A stretch of DNA of 64,000 nt from Plantago ovata. Lineage: Eukaryota > Streptophyta > Magnoliopsida > Lamiales > Plantaginaceae. The notes beneath the pieces are model-generated. The model was not told where the DNA came from and ran no database searches. It saw nothing but the letters and a program-made list of their open reading frames with translations. The stretch spans positions 46,677,011 to 46,741,010 of the forward strand of contig CM051456.1 in assembly GCA_028274465.1 (NCBI GenBank). Direction: 5' to 3'. This document shows positions 20,415 to 31,563 of the stretch, in pieces. Position 1 is the stretch's first letter. Every line of letters begins with the position of its first letter. The translations under genes and the position numbers were made by a program.

Positions 20415-21258
20415 GCCGAGTTCGTATTCGCAGTTCATCATTAATTACACGATGAATGCGAAAGACGTCACACTGCCTGAACTTCATAATCTGCTGAAGA
20501 CATATGATCAAACTCTTCCTAAGAAGGAAAAGTTGATCATGCTTGTTGGGCAACCGTCTAACTCGAACCCGAAAAGCAAAGGTGCTAAGGGTAAGGGAAA
20601 GTCGGGAGCCAAGGCTAACACTTGGAGTGATAAGCCTAAGCGTCCGAACCAGAAAAGGAAGTTCAAGAGAAGCTCAACGGTGCGCACAGATGAATGTCTT
20701 TTCTGTAAGCAGAAAGGACATTGGAAGAAAGATTGCCCTAAGCTTAGGGCAGATCAGGCCAAGAAGTCATCAGCTTCTGGCTCAGGTATGTTTGTTATTG
20801 AAATGAACATGACTACTTTGGACTCCAATGGTTGGGTATTAGATACAGCCTGTGGCTCACACATTTGTAATAATGTGCAGGGGCTAATTGATCACAGGCT
20901 AGTCAAGCGAGGTGAAATCGACTTGCATGTTGGGAACGGCAATCCAGTTGAAGCCAAACGCGTTGGACGCAGCAAGATAGATTTACCTTCGGGACAATGT
21001 TTAGAACTTGATAATGTTTATTTTGTTCCATCCATTGTCAGAAATATTATTTCCATTCCATTGTTAGACAATATGGGTTTTTCCTTTCGATTTGCGAATA
21101 ATACTTGTTATTTTTCATTAAATGATCAGCATTATGGAAAGGCTCGCTTGGTGAATGGTTTATATATTTTGCAAAGTAGTCAACCTTTATTTCAAATACA
21201 TAACAAACAACCGTCTTCAAGTAAGAAGAATAATCCATCCTTATCTATGGCATTGTAG
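20413..21258 (+). pseudogene. Copia Gag zinc knuckle, protease and pre-integrase
   Basis: The open frame has no real start (first codon TTG) and continues Gag. A basic, Lys/Gly-rich stretch is followed by a CCHC knuckle CLFCKQKGHWKKDC (20695-20736) and the protease motif WVLDTACGSHICN around residue 142-152, with the catalytic Asp of copia protease. Then come LHVGNGNPVEA and the [11 protein letters not shown] region. An extra base near 21240, absent in the minus copy, ends the frame at LSMAL. It would bind RNA and mature the polyprotein. Confidence 0.87.
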
Positions 21259-22640
21259 GCTAGGCAATATCAATGAAACACGGATTCAAAGACTAAGGAA
21301 GTTGGACTACTTAGAACCATTTGATTTCGAATCATATGGAACATGTGAATCTTGTGTTAAGGGTAAGATGACGAACAAACCTTTGTTGGACAAGGTGTTC
21401 GTGCCACTCGCTGCTTAGAGCTCATACATACCGATGTATGCGGACCGTTTAAAGTCCATGCGCGTGGGGGTTATCCTTACTTCGTTACCTTTACTGACGA
21501 TTTCTCAAGGTATGGATATATCTTTCTTATGAAGAATAAATCCGAGACCTTTGGGAAATTCAAGGAGTTTAGGAATGAGGTCGAGAATGAATTGAACCTA
21601 AGGATAGTCACTCTTCGATCGGATCGAGGAGGTGAATACCTTAGTGAAGAATTTATCGATTACTTGAAGGAAAATGGGATTCAATCGCAATGGACTCCTC
21701 CTGGAACACCACAGTTAAACGGTGTGTCTGAGAGGAGGAATCGAACCCTGTTAGACATGGTAAGATCAATGATTGGATTCTCGACTCTTCCAAAGTATCT
21801 GTGGGGATATGCACTACAAACTGCAATCTACATTCTGAATCGTGTACCATCTAAATCAGTGGAGAAATCTCCTTATGAGTTATGGAAGGGAAAGAAGCCC
21901 TCACTGGGCTATCTTTGACCTTGGGGCTGTCCTGCGATAGTCAAACTGATGCTCACTGATAAGTTAGATGCCAAGGGTGTCAAAGTATATTTCATAGGCT
22001 ATCCTCGTCAGACGAGAGGCTATGAATTCTATCATGCTAAAGATCACAAGGTGATCGTGTCTAGAAACGTGAAGTTTTTAGAAGCTGAATACCTCGAAGA
22101 AGATAGGTTAGATGATATGATAGAACTTGAAGAAATTCAAGACTTTGACACGCGCGAACATGAGGTCTTTAAATCTTCTAATTTGGACTCAAGTTCAGTG
22201 GGAGCTTTCGAAGCAGACAAGGGTGATGATATGACACTTGCTAGGCATGTCATAGTCAGTGGGTGTCCTGTGATTAGATCAACAGTTGAAACCACACCTA
22301 TAGAACCCGTTGTCAATCAACCTGTGCAACAGGTTGCACAAGAGCAGCCTCCCGCAAGGGAACAGGGTCGTGCCCAACGACCAGCTGCATCAGTACCCAC
22401 TGATAATGTTCGTGTTACACGAAGCCAGAAAAGAAAAGCACCAGAACAAGTCGAGCTCCGTAGGTCGAAGAGGATCCTTAGAGGACCTCAGAAGCAAAGC
22501 CTTATGATAGAAGACATCAGTGAACTTGATGTCGGTTTATCAGATCGGGAAGATCCCGAGACCTACAAAGAGGCAATAATTGATATTGACTCAGACAAAT
22601 GGCATGAGGCCATGAAATTAGAAATCGATTCAATGTACCA
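21240..22640 (+). pseudogene. Copia integrase and linker, several breaks
   Basis: Pre-integrase ([20 protein letters not shown]) and the integrase core ([27 protein letters not shown], with the DDE residues visible) are split by a one-base loss near 21387 and by an in-frame TGA at 21916-21918, where the sister has AGA. The C-terminal half from 21949 ([19 protein letters not shown]) is open to about 22785 but leaves the correct frame near 22640, where about 34 bases are missing relative to 1546-3184. It would insert cDNA into the genome; it is not functional here. Confidence 0.88.
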
Positions 22641-23401
22641 GGGGTTAGACCAATTGGGTGCAAATGGGTCTTTAAACGAAAGACAGATGCCGATGGCAAG
22701 GTACAAACGCACAAAGCTAGGCTTGTGGCAAAAGGCTACACGCAAAGGTATGGCATCGATTACGATGAAACCTTTTCACCAGTAGCAAAATTGAAGTCCA
22801 TTCGAATTCTACTTGCGATAGCTGCCTACTATGATTATGAAATCTGGCAGATGGATGTAAAGACAGACTTCCTCAATGGCAACCTTGAGGAAGAGGTCTA
22901 TATGGTACAGCCGGAAGGTTTTATTAGTAAAACCAGGCCAACTGCTGTATGCAAATTACAAAGATCCATCTATGGGCTAAAGCAAGCGTCAAGGAGCTGG
23001 AATATCCGCTTTGATGAAGCTGTCAAATCGTTTGACTTCATCAGAAGCAAGGAAGATCCCTGTGTCTATGCGAGACACAGCGACAAAGGAGTTGTTTTCA
23101 TGATCATTTGTGTGGATGACATATTGATCATGGGAAACAATGTCTCTATGCTAGAAGAGACTAAAGTTTGGTTATCAAGTACCTTCTCGATGAAGGACTT
23201 GGGTGAAGCGAACTACATCCTAGGGATCAAGATCTTTAGAGATAGATCCAAGAGGATGTTGGGAATGACACAGTCCACCTACATCGACGAAATACTGAAG
23301 CGTTATAAGATGGACGACTCAAAGAGAGGCTTTCTCCCAGCTAGGCATGGGATTGTCTTATTAGTTAAGGATGGTCCTAAAACTAATGAAGAAAGAATGC
23401 A
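22641..23401 (+). pseudogene. Copia reverse transcriptase, frameshifted
   Basis: The RT starts after the deletion at about 22640, and its proper frame is visible from ARLVAKGYTQ near 22713. Motifs QMDVKTDFLNG, GLKQASRSWN and LGIKIF are present, but the active-site box is CVDD (23109-23120) rather than YVDD. A one-base deletion near 23390 moves the frame before the RNase H part. Both the Tyr-to-Cys change and the shifts argue for an inactive copy. Confidence 0.88.
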
Positions 23402-24094
23402 ATGAGTCGTGTGCCCTATGTTTCGGCAGTAGGGTCTATAATGTATGCAATGAATTGCACAAGGCCCGATGTGGCATATGCGCTTAGTGTCACTTGTCGA
23501 CACCAACAGAATAAAGGAGTACCTCACTGGACTGCTGTGAAGAACATTCTTAAGTACCTTAGACGGACTAAAGAGATGTTCTTGGTGTTTGGTGGAGAAC
23601 CAGAATTGAAGATGTCTGGGTATGTTGACGCTGGATTTGAATCAGATCCTGATGACTTTAAGTCACAGACAGGATACGTATTCAAATTGAACGGAGGAGC
23701 TGTCTGTTGGAAGAGCTCTAAGAAAGACACGATTGCTGACTCATCCACAGAGGCCGAGTACATTGCTGCATCAGAAGCATCGAAAGAAGCTGTCTGGATT
23801 TCAGAGTTCTTGAAGGAATTGAGGGTTGTTCCTGCTCCAAGTCCAATAACGATTTATTGTGACAATACGGGCGCCGTCACTCAAGCTAGGGAGCCTAGAT
23901 CTACAAACAAGAACAAACATGTACTTACAAAATATCACGTTATACGTGAGATTATAGATAGAGGAGAAGTTAGTATAGAACGTGTCTCAACCACGGACAA
24001 CGTGGCAGATCCTTTCACCAAGGTCTTATCAGTGGAAGTCCATTTAAGACATTATGCTAATCTGGGCATTAGGCATAAAGGTGACTGGCTCTAG
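23402..24094 (+). pseudogene. Copia RT C-terminus and RNase H
   Basis: The frame continues from MSRVPYVSAVGSIMYAMNCTRPD into RNase H with GYVDAGFESD, ADSSTEAEYIA and YCDNTGA. All three acidic catalytic residues are present, unlike the copy at 43-594. The stop TAG is 12 bp before the polypurine tract. It is in a different frame from the RT upstream, so it is not expressed as part of pol. Confidence 0.88.
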
Positions 24095-24095
24095 T

Positions 24096-24108
24096 CCAAG
24101 TGGGAGAT
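24096..24108 (+). promoter_or_regulatory. Polypurine tract of copia-A
   Basis: CCAAGTGGGAGAT immediately precedes the 3' LTR. It is the presumed primer for plus-strand synthesis and matches 23-36 on the minus strand with one change. Confidence 0.8.
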
Positions 24109-26219
24109 TTATAGTGTATATGTCCTAGAGACAGTCCTTACTAAGGGGCATGGTGCCCTTGTAGAGGACATATATGTACTATTACACAGGTCAACATAAT
24201 ATAATATATGTTTGTTTCATTTTACTGTTGAGTATCTCTTTCATATTTATATTACACCAGGCTGCAGCATGTCATATCTATATTGCTGTCTGTATTGATA
24301 CTGAACATGTCCCCTCGGATAGATGACCGATCACACAGTTAGTGGGAGCTATGTGAGTTATCATCTATCCCAAACTCTCCCTAGTCGTGGTACATCTCGG
24401 ATGTGGGGGTCTGAATGAACCTGACAAGACTAGTATGCGTGGAGGTTATACTTGTTGGAGCAAGTGTGAGCCGATCCCACGGCCACAGAACGGATTGTTG
24501 GACAATCAAAGGACGTTCCCATAACTGCGCATAGTTTTTCGAAGAAGCTTTATCGAACAATGGAAGTACCCACCGGACACTCCCATCGATGTATACTCTA
24601 CACCGACGTGTCTATGGGAACCGGTGAGTTGTCGAAGTGATGCCATTCGTCCTTTGCACTTACAGGACTTTATCATCACATTTGTTGCTCCATATCCTTG
24701 GTGGACCCGTCGATGTCAACTCTGAATAAGCAGTTGACCTAAGACACGATCCAGGATTATGGCTAAATACAAACGGGGGTGATAAGTGATTCATTGAAGG
24801 ATTCATCTCTCAAGTGTAGCACAGGAGAGCACTGCTCGTAGTCTGCATAGTTGTGTTGGTAAAGTCACTGGCCAGTGCAAATGTTATATTATGATGGTCA
24901 TAAGTATATCTTAACCAAACAACTCCCTGAGACGCCCGTGGATGTATTATTGGGATAGACACTTCATCGATCCTAGATACATCCGAGCAAGTCAGATGAA
25001 GGGACGTTACCATCGCCGCGTTGAGCGCAACAGGCTTCGCAACGAAAGGGTTAGCTTTGAGAAACCTCTCAAACGTCCTCACGTATTAATATTGCAAATG
25101 GAACCGTCTAGGAATTCCATGTTGCCTAGTCTAGGACTTGCTTAATACGGTGAGGCCCTATGGGTCACACTATGTGGTGATTCAGCCTATCAAAATATCC
25201 TTGAAGATGGAATCGCAATTAATTTGGAATTAATTGTGATTGATGGATTATAATTGATTTGGAATTAATTATAATAATTGGTGGCTCAATTAATGATTTG
25301 GAATTATTAATTGAATTGGCTAATTAATTGTATTTTATGTAAATACAATTAAAGATTATATTTTGGAAATATAATGGAGGTTTGATTGTAAAGGATATGT
25401 TAATTTAGAATTAACATATGCACTTGGGCAAAATCTACTTGGAGTTTGGATTGCCTTAGAAATATATGTGGGTCCCAAAAGTGGGACCCACGTCCCGTAG
25501 GACAGTCGCGCGCGCGCGTGGCAGGGAAGGGGAAGGAGTTCGACTCCTTCCTCTATTAGAAGTCCAAGGGATAAGTTAGGTTTTTCTGATTGAGTTTTGA
25601 TTTGATTGGGAATGAATCTAGACTTGATATTGGTTTCCTTGTGCGATAAGAATTAGATTCTTGTTCCTTTACGAAGTCTAATTGCTTATGCTTTAGGCTT
25701 CTATAGACTACTATATATAGTAGACTATTTGAGAGAGTTTTATACACAAGTTTGAAGACAATTTCAGATACAGTTTCAGACATAGACTTTCACAGTCATT
25801 CTACCCAGTTTTCTTAGAGAAAATAAAACTCTCCCCTCCTCCCCTTAGCCTCACGCGCGCGCACACAGCCACCGGAGGGAATTGCCGCCCCGTCTTCTTG
25901 GTCACATAAAGAATATCCTAGCATTCTTCCGATAGGCTGTTCATCCGTGGATACCAAGGTTGAGGTTCTAGGGGCTGGAAACTAACTCTTATTGTCTTGC
26001 AGATATACAGAGTATTGTAGATATCTTCGACTTCGACGAAGGAGAAGATACACCGGAATATTACGAAGACTTGGAAGCTGCTTTGGAAGTAAGGTTAGTC
26101 TTCTAATTGACGTGTTTATATATATACGACATATGCATAATCAATTAACCAGTATGTTAAGAAAATTTTTAAAATTCCGCGGCGTACCCTAGGGGTAACT
26201 CTGACCATATTTTCTTACA
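24109..26219 (+). repeat. Copia-A 3' LTR (about 2.1 kb)
   Basis: It starts TTATAGTGTATATG (TG mutated to TT) and ends TTTTCTTACA. A perfect stem has arms GTGGGTCCCA and TGGGACCCAC around AAAG (about 25470-25493). An alternating GCGCGCGC run (about 25507-25518) and a TATA box inside the 16-nt palindrome CTACTATATATAGTAG (25708-25723) follow. The counterpart on the minus strand is 44193-46272. Confidence 0.9.
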
Positions 26220-27092
26220 TCAACAACGTGATCAAACTCTCACTTGTGCTTAAATCTCACAAACCTTCAAACACTCTTACTGCCATTGATCCGTTCCAAG
26301 ACTTAAAGCTTGAAAAAGCTACTTGTGAAGAAGTAGAATAAACTTGGCTAAGAAATTAGTTAAGTGTTCTTTCTTTCAAACAAGAACAAGTCTTGACACC
26401 AGAAACAATTAAACTTGTTTACTGCAAAGTATTCCAAGTTGTGTTTCTTAGATTACTTGTTGTAACTGAATAAGTTATAATTAAGTCATCTCACCCCAAA
26501 ACTCTCTAACTAAAAATACACCCTTTCAAGCGTGATATTCAGGGGGAACTTAATCGAACACAGTTTTGCTGATTAAAAGTACCAAGTTTGGTGGAGAAGA
26601 AGGTTGAGTTCTCTAGTTTAGGTTGGAGACAAAGCAAGTGTGCTTTGGTTTCTGTTGAATCGCTTTAGATAGGAGATTGTAAGGAACCTCAATCATATCT
26701 TAGTGGATTCAGTCCTAGAAAGGACGAAGTGGATTAGTTGAGAGATTACGCCACTCTCAGATACCACTATAAAAGTGTTTGTGTGATTTACTTACTGTAT
26801 TTAGCTTTCAGCAAATCATATCTGTCTGTACACAGTCACTCACTTCACATGCTGAAACCTTTACTTACTGAAAGAGCACTTATTGTATCAAAGACTTCCG
26901 CTCTCTGATTTTAAGTATCAGCAAACCAAGCTAATATAAAGTAACTTACGCTTGCTGAGAAAGTTAACTATCAGCAAACTCATTACTGAAAAGTAATAAG
27001 TACTTGCTGAGAAAGTTTTAAACGACAAAATTTTGAAAAGACTATTCACCCCCCCCCCTCTAGTCTTTTCTTGTTGTTTAAAGGGACCAACA
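26220..27092 (+). repeat. SIRE-like 5' LTR, missing its first two bases
   Basis: It begins TCAACAACGTG where the 3' copy has TGTCAACAACGTG, and ends GGGACCAACA. CACTATAAAAGTG near 26765-26777 is the likely TATA box. It contains a C-run before TCTAGTCTTTTC and several TTGCTGA and TCAGCAA words. It differs from the 3' LTR by scattered substitutions and small indels. Confidence 0.9.
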
Positions 27093-27094
27093 AG

Positions 27095-27109
27095 TGGTAT
27101 CGGAGCAGG
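27095..27109 (+). promoter_or_regulatory. PBS complementary to initiator tRNA-Met
   Basis: TGGTATCGGAGCAGG starts two bases after the LTR. It fits the usual copia TGGTATCAGAGC with one change. Confidence 0.85.
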
Positions 27110-27204
27110 AGGTTCTTTAACCTTCTGCACTGAACATAGATCCCCTTAGGTGCTTTCCGTAAATCACTCTCACTTGATCAGTTTGGTAGTGCTTTGCTGA
27201 CAGG

Positions 27205-29625
27205 ATGTCTTTAGGAGATGCTCCCTTGCTGAAGCTGGAAAATTACGAGAAATGGCGAAACACCATGATGCTACATCTTGAGGCCATTAGTGATGAGATG
27301 GTCACCGTCATTAATGATGGACCTATCAAGATCACCAAGGTTGAAAGGAGTTTCCCTCACAAGACCACTGAAGCTGGAAAGGAAACCATCCTAGGCGAAC
27401 CATCAGATACGGTTGTGCCAAAACCAAGAGAGGAATGGACTTCTGACGAAGCTAAGAGATTCCGTCTTGATGGCCAAGCAAGAAATATCATCATTCGATC
27501 AACTCCGGATACCATACAGTGCAAACTGTGGGGTGCTAAGACTGCAAAGGAAGCTTGGAAAATGGTTCAAGATCTTTGTGCTGGATCTGACAAGACCAAG
27601 GAAAACAAACTTGAAGTACTTAAATTAAAGTTTCAAAACTTTAAGCAAGGTGCAAACGAGTCACCGGAAGACCTGGATTTCAGATTCACAACTCTTGTTA
27701 GTGAAATGGCAGCATTGGGTGTTGGAAACCTTTATTCAGATTCTGAGAAAGTGAAAACTATCATCAGAAGTTTGAATCAAGAAAGGATCCACACTCAGAA
27801 TTTCTATTATAATCAAGGAATGCCAGACATTACACCAACAGAGTTGTTCTCTCATCTTGCTACTGTCAACTATGAGACAAAGCAAAGAGAAAGTGTATTT
27901 GCTGAAAAATCGCAAAACATTGCTCTTGCTGCAAAGCCGTCATCTTCTGAAAAGAAGAATGAAAAAGAACCTACTGAAGAAAATGCTTTGGTTGTCAAAA
28001 ACATGAAGAAATTCATCAGCAAGGAACTTGAAAGGCGAAAAGCAAAAGAGAAGCTGAAAAAGCATCTTGGTAACAACTACCATAAGTACAAGAATGATAC
28101 TAGCTCGTTGAACAAGCAAGCTCAGCAAGCTACATCATCAGAAGAACCAGCAGTTGGAAATGATATATGTTTTTACTGCAAAAAGCCTGGACACTTCAAA
28201 GCTAATTGCCCTTTGCTGAAAGGCAAATCTGCTGAAAAGAAGAAGAAGTTCAAAAGAGCTTTTATTGCTGAAGAAAAGAGGAAGCTTCAAGCAAAAATCG
28301 ATGCATTGTGTATTGATACTAGCTCCGAAGACAGTGAGGATGAAAGTTCTGACACCGACGATGAAGAAGCCACTCTAGACGTGGAGATTGGCAAAGAAGT
28401 TTGTGGAATAGCTATGGAAGCTTATCCAGATGTGTCAAACTACGAATTCTGCCTCATGGCCGGTCAGGTAAACAACTCTATCTCTGACTCAGACTCAGAA
28501 AGTGAAGACGAGATTGACCTTGACAAGATTCAAGGAGAGATCGAAAGATTTGAGAAAACTCTCAGCAAACAGCAAGAGAAACTACAAGTTGCTGAAACTC
28601 TGACCAAGCAGACTACTGAAAAGTACGTCTTGCTGAAAGAAGAAATAGAAGAAAAGGATGCTGAAATAAGGCGTCTTAAGAAGTTGATTGCTGAGGCTGC
28701 AGAGAAAAATTCTCAAATAGCATTAGAATTGGAAGAATATCAGTCCTTAATTCTAAAGTTACTTGCTGAAATCCAAGAAATGAAAAAGATGAAAATCAAT
28801 TTCAAATCCTATGTGGAAGCAAGTAATACGCTGACTGAACTAAACTCTTATTTGAGAGATCCATCTCAGAAAGAAGGTTTAGGAGCAACTTGCGAAGGTG
28901 ACAACGTAGAAATCTTGAAGAAAGATAAATCACCTATCTCCTTTGTACGTGCTACTGATAGTAGTCCACCAGAAATCTATCAGTTTGGTCAAACTGAGGT
29001 TGCTGAAACATGCAATCAAGTACCTATGACCATAAAGCCCGCTGTTGCTACTCAAAGTAACAAGACTTTAAAAGAAAAACAGGTTGCTGAAAAGCAAACT
29101 GGAAAGAAGAAGAATGCTGTGAAGCATTCCGCCAAACAAGTTGCTAAAAAGCAAGTTGTTAAGAATAAAGGCAAGATTACTAAAAGTAATCAGAAGTCCT
29201 TTGCTGACAAACCTGAATCAAGTAAGGTTGCTGAAGCTAAAACTCAGCATTCTCCGAAAAGTGGCCTAGGTTTCAAAACCAAGCAAAGTCAACTCTTTCA
29301 TGAGTACAAGCAAAGTCAGCAAAGATACTTCAAAGAGATGAAGAAAATCAAGCCTAAGAGTTCTGAAAAGACTCCCAATGCTAGGACTACAAGGAACCTT
29401 GCTAGAAAAGAACTTACTGAAAAGTATGTTCAGCAAAAAGGTCAACAGAGCAAGACACCACATCAGAAAGTGGATTTGACCAGCTCGAGTCAAAAGTCTT
29501 TCAGCTCAAATCCTCCTAGTTCCTCAGCAAGTAGAAAACAAGTCAAAGTTGAAAAACTTCAGACTTGGGTTTCCACTGGACGCATTCTTGAACATGTTAA
29601 TGGACATCCATCATTGGATAATTAA
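27205..29625 (+). CDS. gag: SIRE-like Gag (806 residues)
   Basis: ATG 27205 opens an uninterrupted 806-residue protein. Residues about 1-240 are a UBN2-type gag domain (LENYEKWRNTMMLHLEAIS, KEAWKMVQDLCAGSDKTKENKL, FQNFKQGANESPEDLDFRF). A CCHC knuckle CFYCKKPGHFKANC is at residues 322-335. An acidic patch (SSEDSEDESSDTDDEE) and a long coiled coil (about 440-530, EIERFEKTLSKQQEKLQ and on) follow, then a Lys/Gln/Ser-rich tail. The length, coiled coil and basic tail are normal for SIRE Gag. It would form cytoplasmic particles and bind RNA. It ends TAA 29623-29625; pol opens in another frame at 29622, so the two overlap by 4 nt. Confidence 0.92.
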   Translation: MSLGDAPLLKLENYEKWRNTMMLHLEAISDEMVTVINDGPIKITKVERSFPHKTTEAGKETILGEPSDTVVPKPREEWTSDEAKRFRLDGQARNIIIRSTPDTIQCKLWGAKTAKEAWKMVQDLCAGSDKTKENKLEVLKLKFQNFKQGANESPEDLDFRFTTLVSEMAALGVGNLYSDSEKVKTIIRSLNQERIHTQNFYYNQGMPDITPTELFSHLATVNYETKQRESVFAEKSQNIALAAKPSSSEKKNEKEPTEENALVVKNMKKFISKELERRKAKEKLKKHLGNNYHKYKNDTSSLNKQAQQATSSEEPAVGNDICFYCKKPGHFKANCPLLKGKSAEKKKKFKRAFIAEEKRKLQAKIDALCIDTSSEDSEDESSDTDDEEATLDVEIGKEVCGIAMEAYPDVSNYEFCLMAGQVNNSISDSDSESEDEIDLDKIQGEIERFEKTLSKQQEKLQVAETLTKQTTEKYVLLKEEIEEKDAEIRRLKKLIAEAAEKNSQIALELEEYQSLILKLLAEIQEMKKMKINFKSYVEASNTLTELNSYLRDPSQKEGLGATCEGDNVEILKKDKSPISFVRATDSSPPEIYQFGQTEVAETCNQVPMTIKPAVATQSNKTLKEKQVAEKQTGKKKNAVKHSAKQVAKKQVVKNKGKITKSNQKSFADKPESSKVAEAKTQHSPKSGLGFKTKQSQLFHEYKQSQQRYFKEMKKIKPKSSEKTPNARTTRNLARKELTEKYVQQKGQQSKTPHQKVDLTSSSQKSFSSNPPSSSASRKQVKVEKLQTWVSTGRILEHVNGHPSLDN

Positions 29626-30866
29626 CTTGTTTGCTCTTGATTGTGAAGACTTCAGCCACGGAGACAAAAGATGCAATCTGGCACTTTGATAGTGGTTGTG
29701 GAAAGCACATGACGGGCAACAAGAATAACCTTATAAACTATAGACGGTGGTCTAAAGGTCCAACAATAAGGTTTGCTGGTGGAGGCTTCGGATCTACAAA
29801 AGGCTATGGTGATGTGAAGTTAGGATGCATAACCATTACTAGAGTTCTTTATGTCAAAAATCTCAAGTTTAACCTTTTCAGCATGAGTCAGTTTGCTGAC
29901 AAAGGATACTTCATTGAAATTAAAAGTGATGAATGTAAACTTGTAGATTTTGAGACTAAAAAGGTAATAATGATTGCAAGAAGATCAGGAGGCTTGTACA
30001 CCGTTGATTGGTCTTCAGCAAACGTTGAAAAATTCCTTGTCTCAGATCATGATTGCCTTGCTGAAAAAGCATGGTTATGGCATAAACGAACAAGTCATCT
30101 AAACTTCAAGACGCTGAATAAGCTGTCTAAAAAGGCACTTGTAGTTGGATTACCTAGGGTTACTTTTAAGAAGGATGGTGTTTGCAATGCATGTCAGCAA
30201 GGAAAGCAAACCAAATCTTCTTTCAAGAACAAGGCAGTACCGTCAACTACAAAACCTTTACAACTCTTGCACATGGACTTGTTTGAATCTTCTTCAACAA
30301 GCTATGCTGGTAAGAAGTATGGTCTAGTCGTGGTAGATGACTATTCAAGATTCACTTGGGTAGTATTCATCAAGCACAAATCTGAAACCAAGACTGAAAT
30401 ACCTAACTTGCTGAATAAGCTTGAAGTCATGAAGAAGGACAAGGTAAAAGTCATAAGGACAGACCATGGTACTGAGTTTGTAAACCAGTACATAAATGAA
30501 TATTGTACCTTAAAAGGTATTCAACATCAGTTATCCTCAGTAAGAACACCACAGCAAAATGGTGTTGCTGAACGGAAGAATCGTACCCTAAAAGAAGCTG
30601 CAAGAACAATGCTTGCTGACACTGAAATAAGTGAGGCTTATTGGGTTGAAGCGATTAATACCGCCTGTTATACTCAAAACAGATGTTTGATTACTAAGGA
30701 ATACAACAAAACTCCTTATGAATTGTTTGTTGGAAGACCTCCTAACATCACTCATCTAAGAGTATTTGGTTGCAAGTGTTTCGTTTTTAACAATGGTAGA
30801 GAATACCTAATAACATTTCAACCAAAAGGCAGACGAAGCGATATTTCTTGGCTACTCCTTGCATAG
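29622..30866 (+). pseudogene. pol: SIRE-like protease and integrase, 3' frameshifted
   Basis: The frame opens 4 nt inside the gag stop, with no ATG, consistent with expression after Gag by frameshift or with a decayed fusion. Protease: WHFDSGCGKHMTG, catalytic Asp at 29688-29690. Pre-integrase: WLWHKRTSHLNF and CNACQQGKQTK. The integrase core has LLHMDLF, RTDHGTEF and QQNGVAERKNR, the three DDE acidic positions. An extra A in the run near 30821-30826 shifts the frame, and translation ends at RSDISWLLLA. The correct frame goes on at 30850-31563. Confidence 0.9.
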
Positions 30867-31563
30867 TAAAGCTTATAGAGTTTACAACAAAAAGGCACAA
30901 AAGATTGAAGAATCTATGCATGTTGTATTCTACGAAAAGTCACAAGGTGTGCCTGCTGAAGAAGAAATATCAGAATGTATGAAAAAGCTAATCATACATG
31001 AGCAAAGAACTGAATCTGATGCTAGGCAAATCAATTCAATTGAACTAAATGATGATTCTGACAATGACTCTCCTCCCCCGAGTCATGACAAGATAAATAT
31101 AGTTCACGACAAAGAATTTCCAGCAAAAGACGCGGTTGCTCCGGAAGTTGCTGAAATTACGCAATCTCTAGTGCCTGCTGATGAAATACCTCAAACTAGA
31201 AATGCTGAACAAGCAGTTGCTGATGAACAAATCTCAGCAGAGACACAAATTCCCAGTAGTACTGAACCAGTACATACTGAAGAGTCACATGCTGATGAGC
31301 AAACATATCCTGATCCATCAAACAGAAAACCTGTTAATAAATGGATTAGAGATCATCCCTCTACGGATATGATTGGCGATATTAATAAACGCCAAGTGAC
31401 TAGATCCAAAGCTACTCATGGACTTGCTGAAGAAGCAACTGTCGTAGAAGTAGAATCACTGTTCTCTTGCTTTGTTTCAGAAATTGAACCTAAAACCATA
31501 GAAGAAGCTTTAAAGCATTCCGAATGGATAAAGGCAATGCAAGAAGAACTGGATCAATTTTAA
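30850..31563 (+). pseudogene. SIRE-like integrase C-terminus and linker
   Basis: The continuing frame has LHSKAYRVYNKKAQKIEESMHVVF, the end of the integrase, then an acidic, low-complexity linker rich in Ala-Glu and Glu-Gln, then KWIRDHPSTDMIGDINKRQVTRS and EALKHSEWIKAMQEELDQF, the standard lead-in to RT. It stops at TAA 31561-31563, where a sense codon is expected, and the frame continues directly into RT. Confidence 0.87.

Larger units (their letters stand above)
18373..26219 (+). mobile_element. Ty1/copia family A, plus strand, 5' LTR missing
   Basis: The element runs leader (18373-19911), gag (from 19912), protease, integrase, RT, RNase H (to 24094), polypurine tract and 3' LTR (24109-26219). 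At least six frame breaks or stops make it dead, but every domain is recognisable. Its 5' LTR is inside or left of the gap. The 3' LTR ends TTTTCTTACA and is followed immediately, with no spacer, by the SIRE-like LTR lacking its first two bases. Pol is very close in sequence to the minus-strand copy at 43-3184, and the leader to 43041-44192. Confidence 0.93.
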
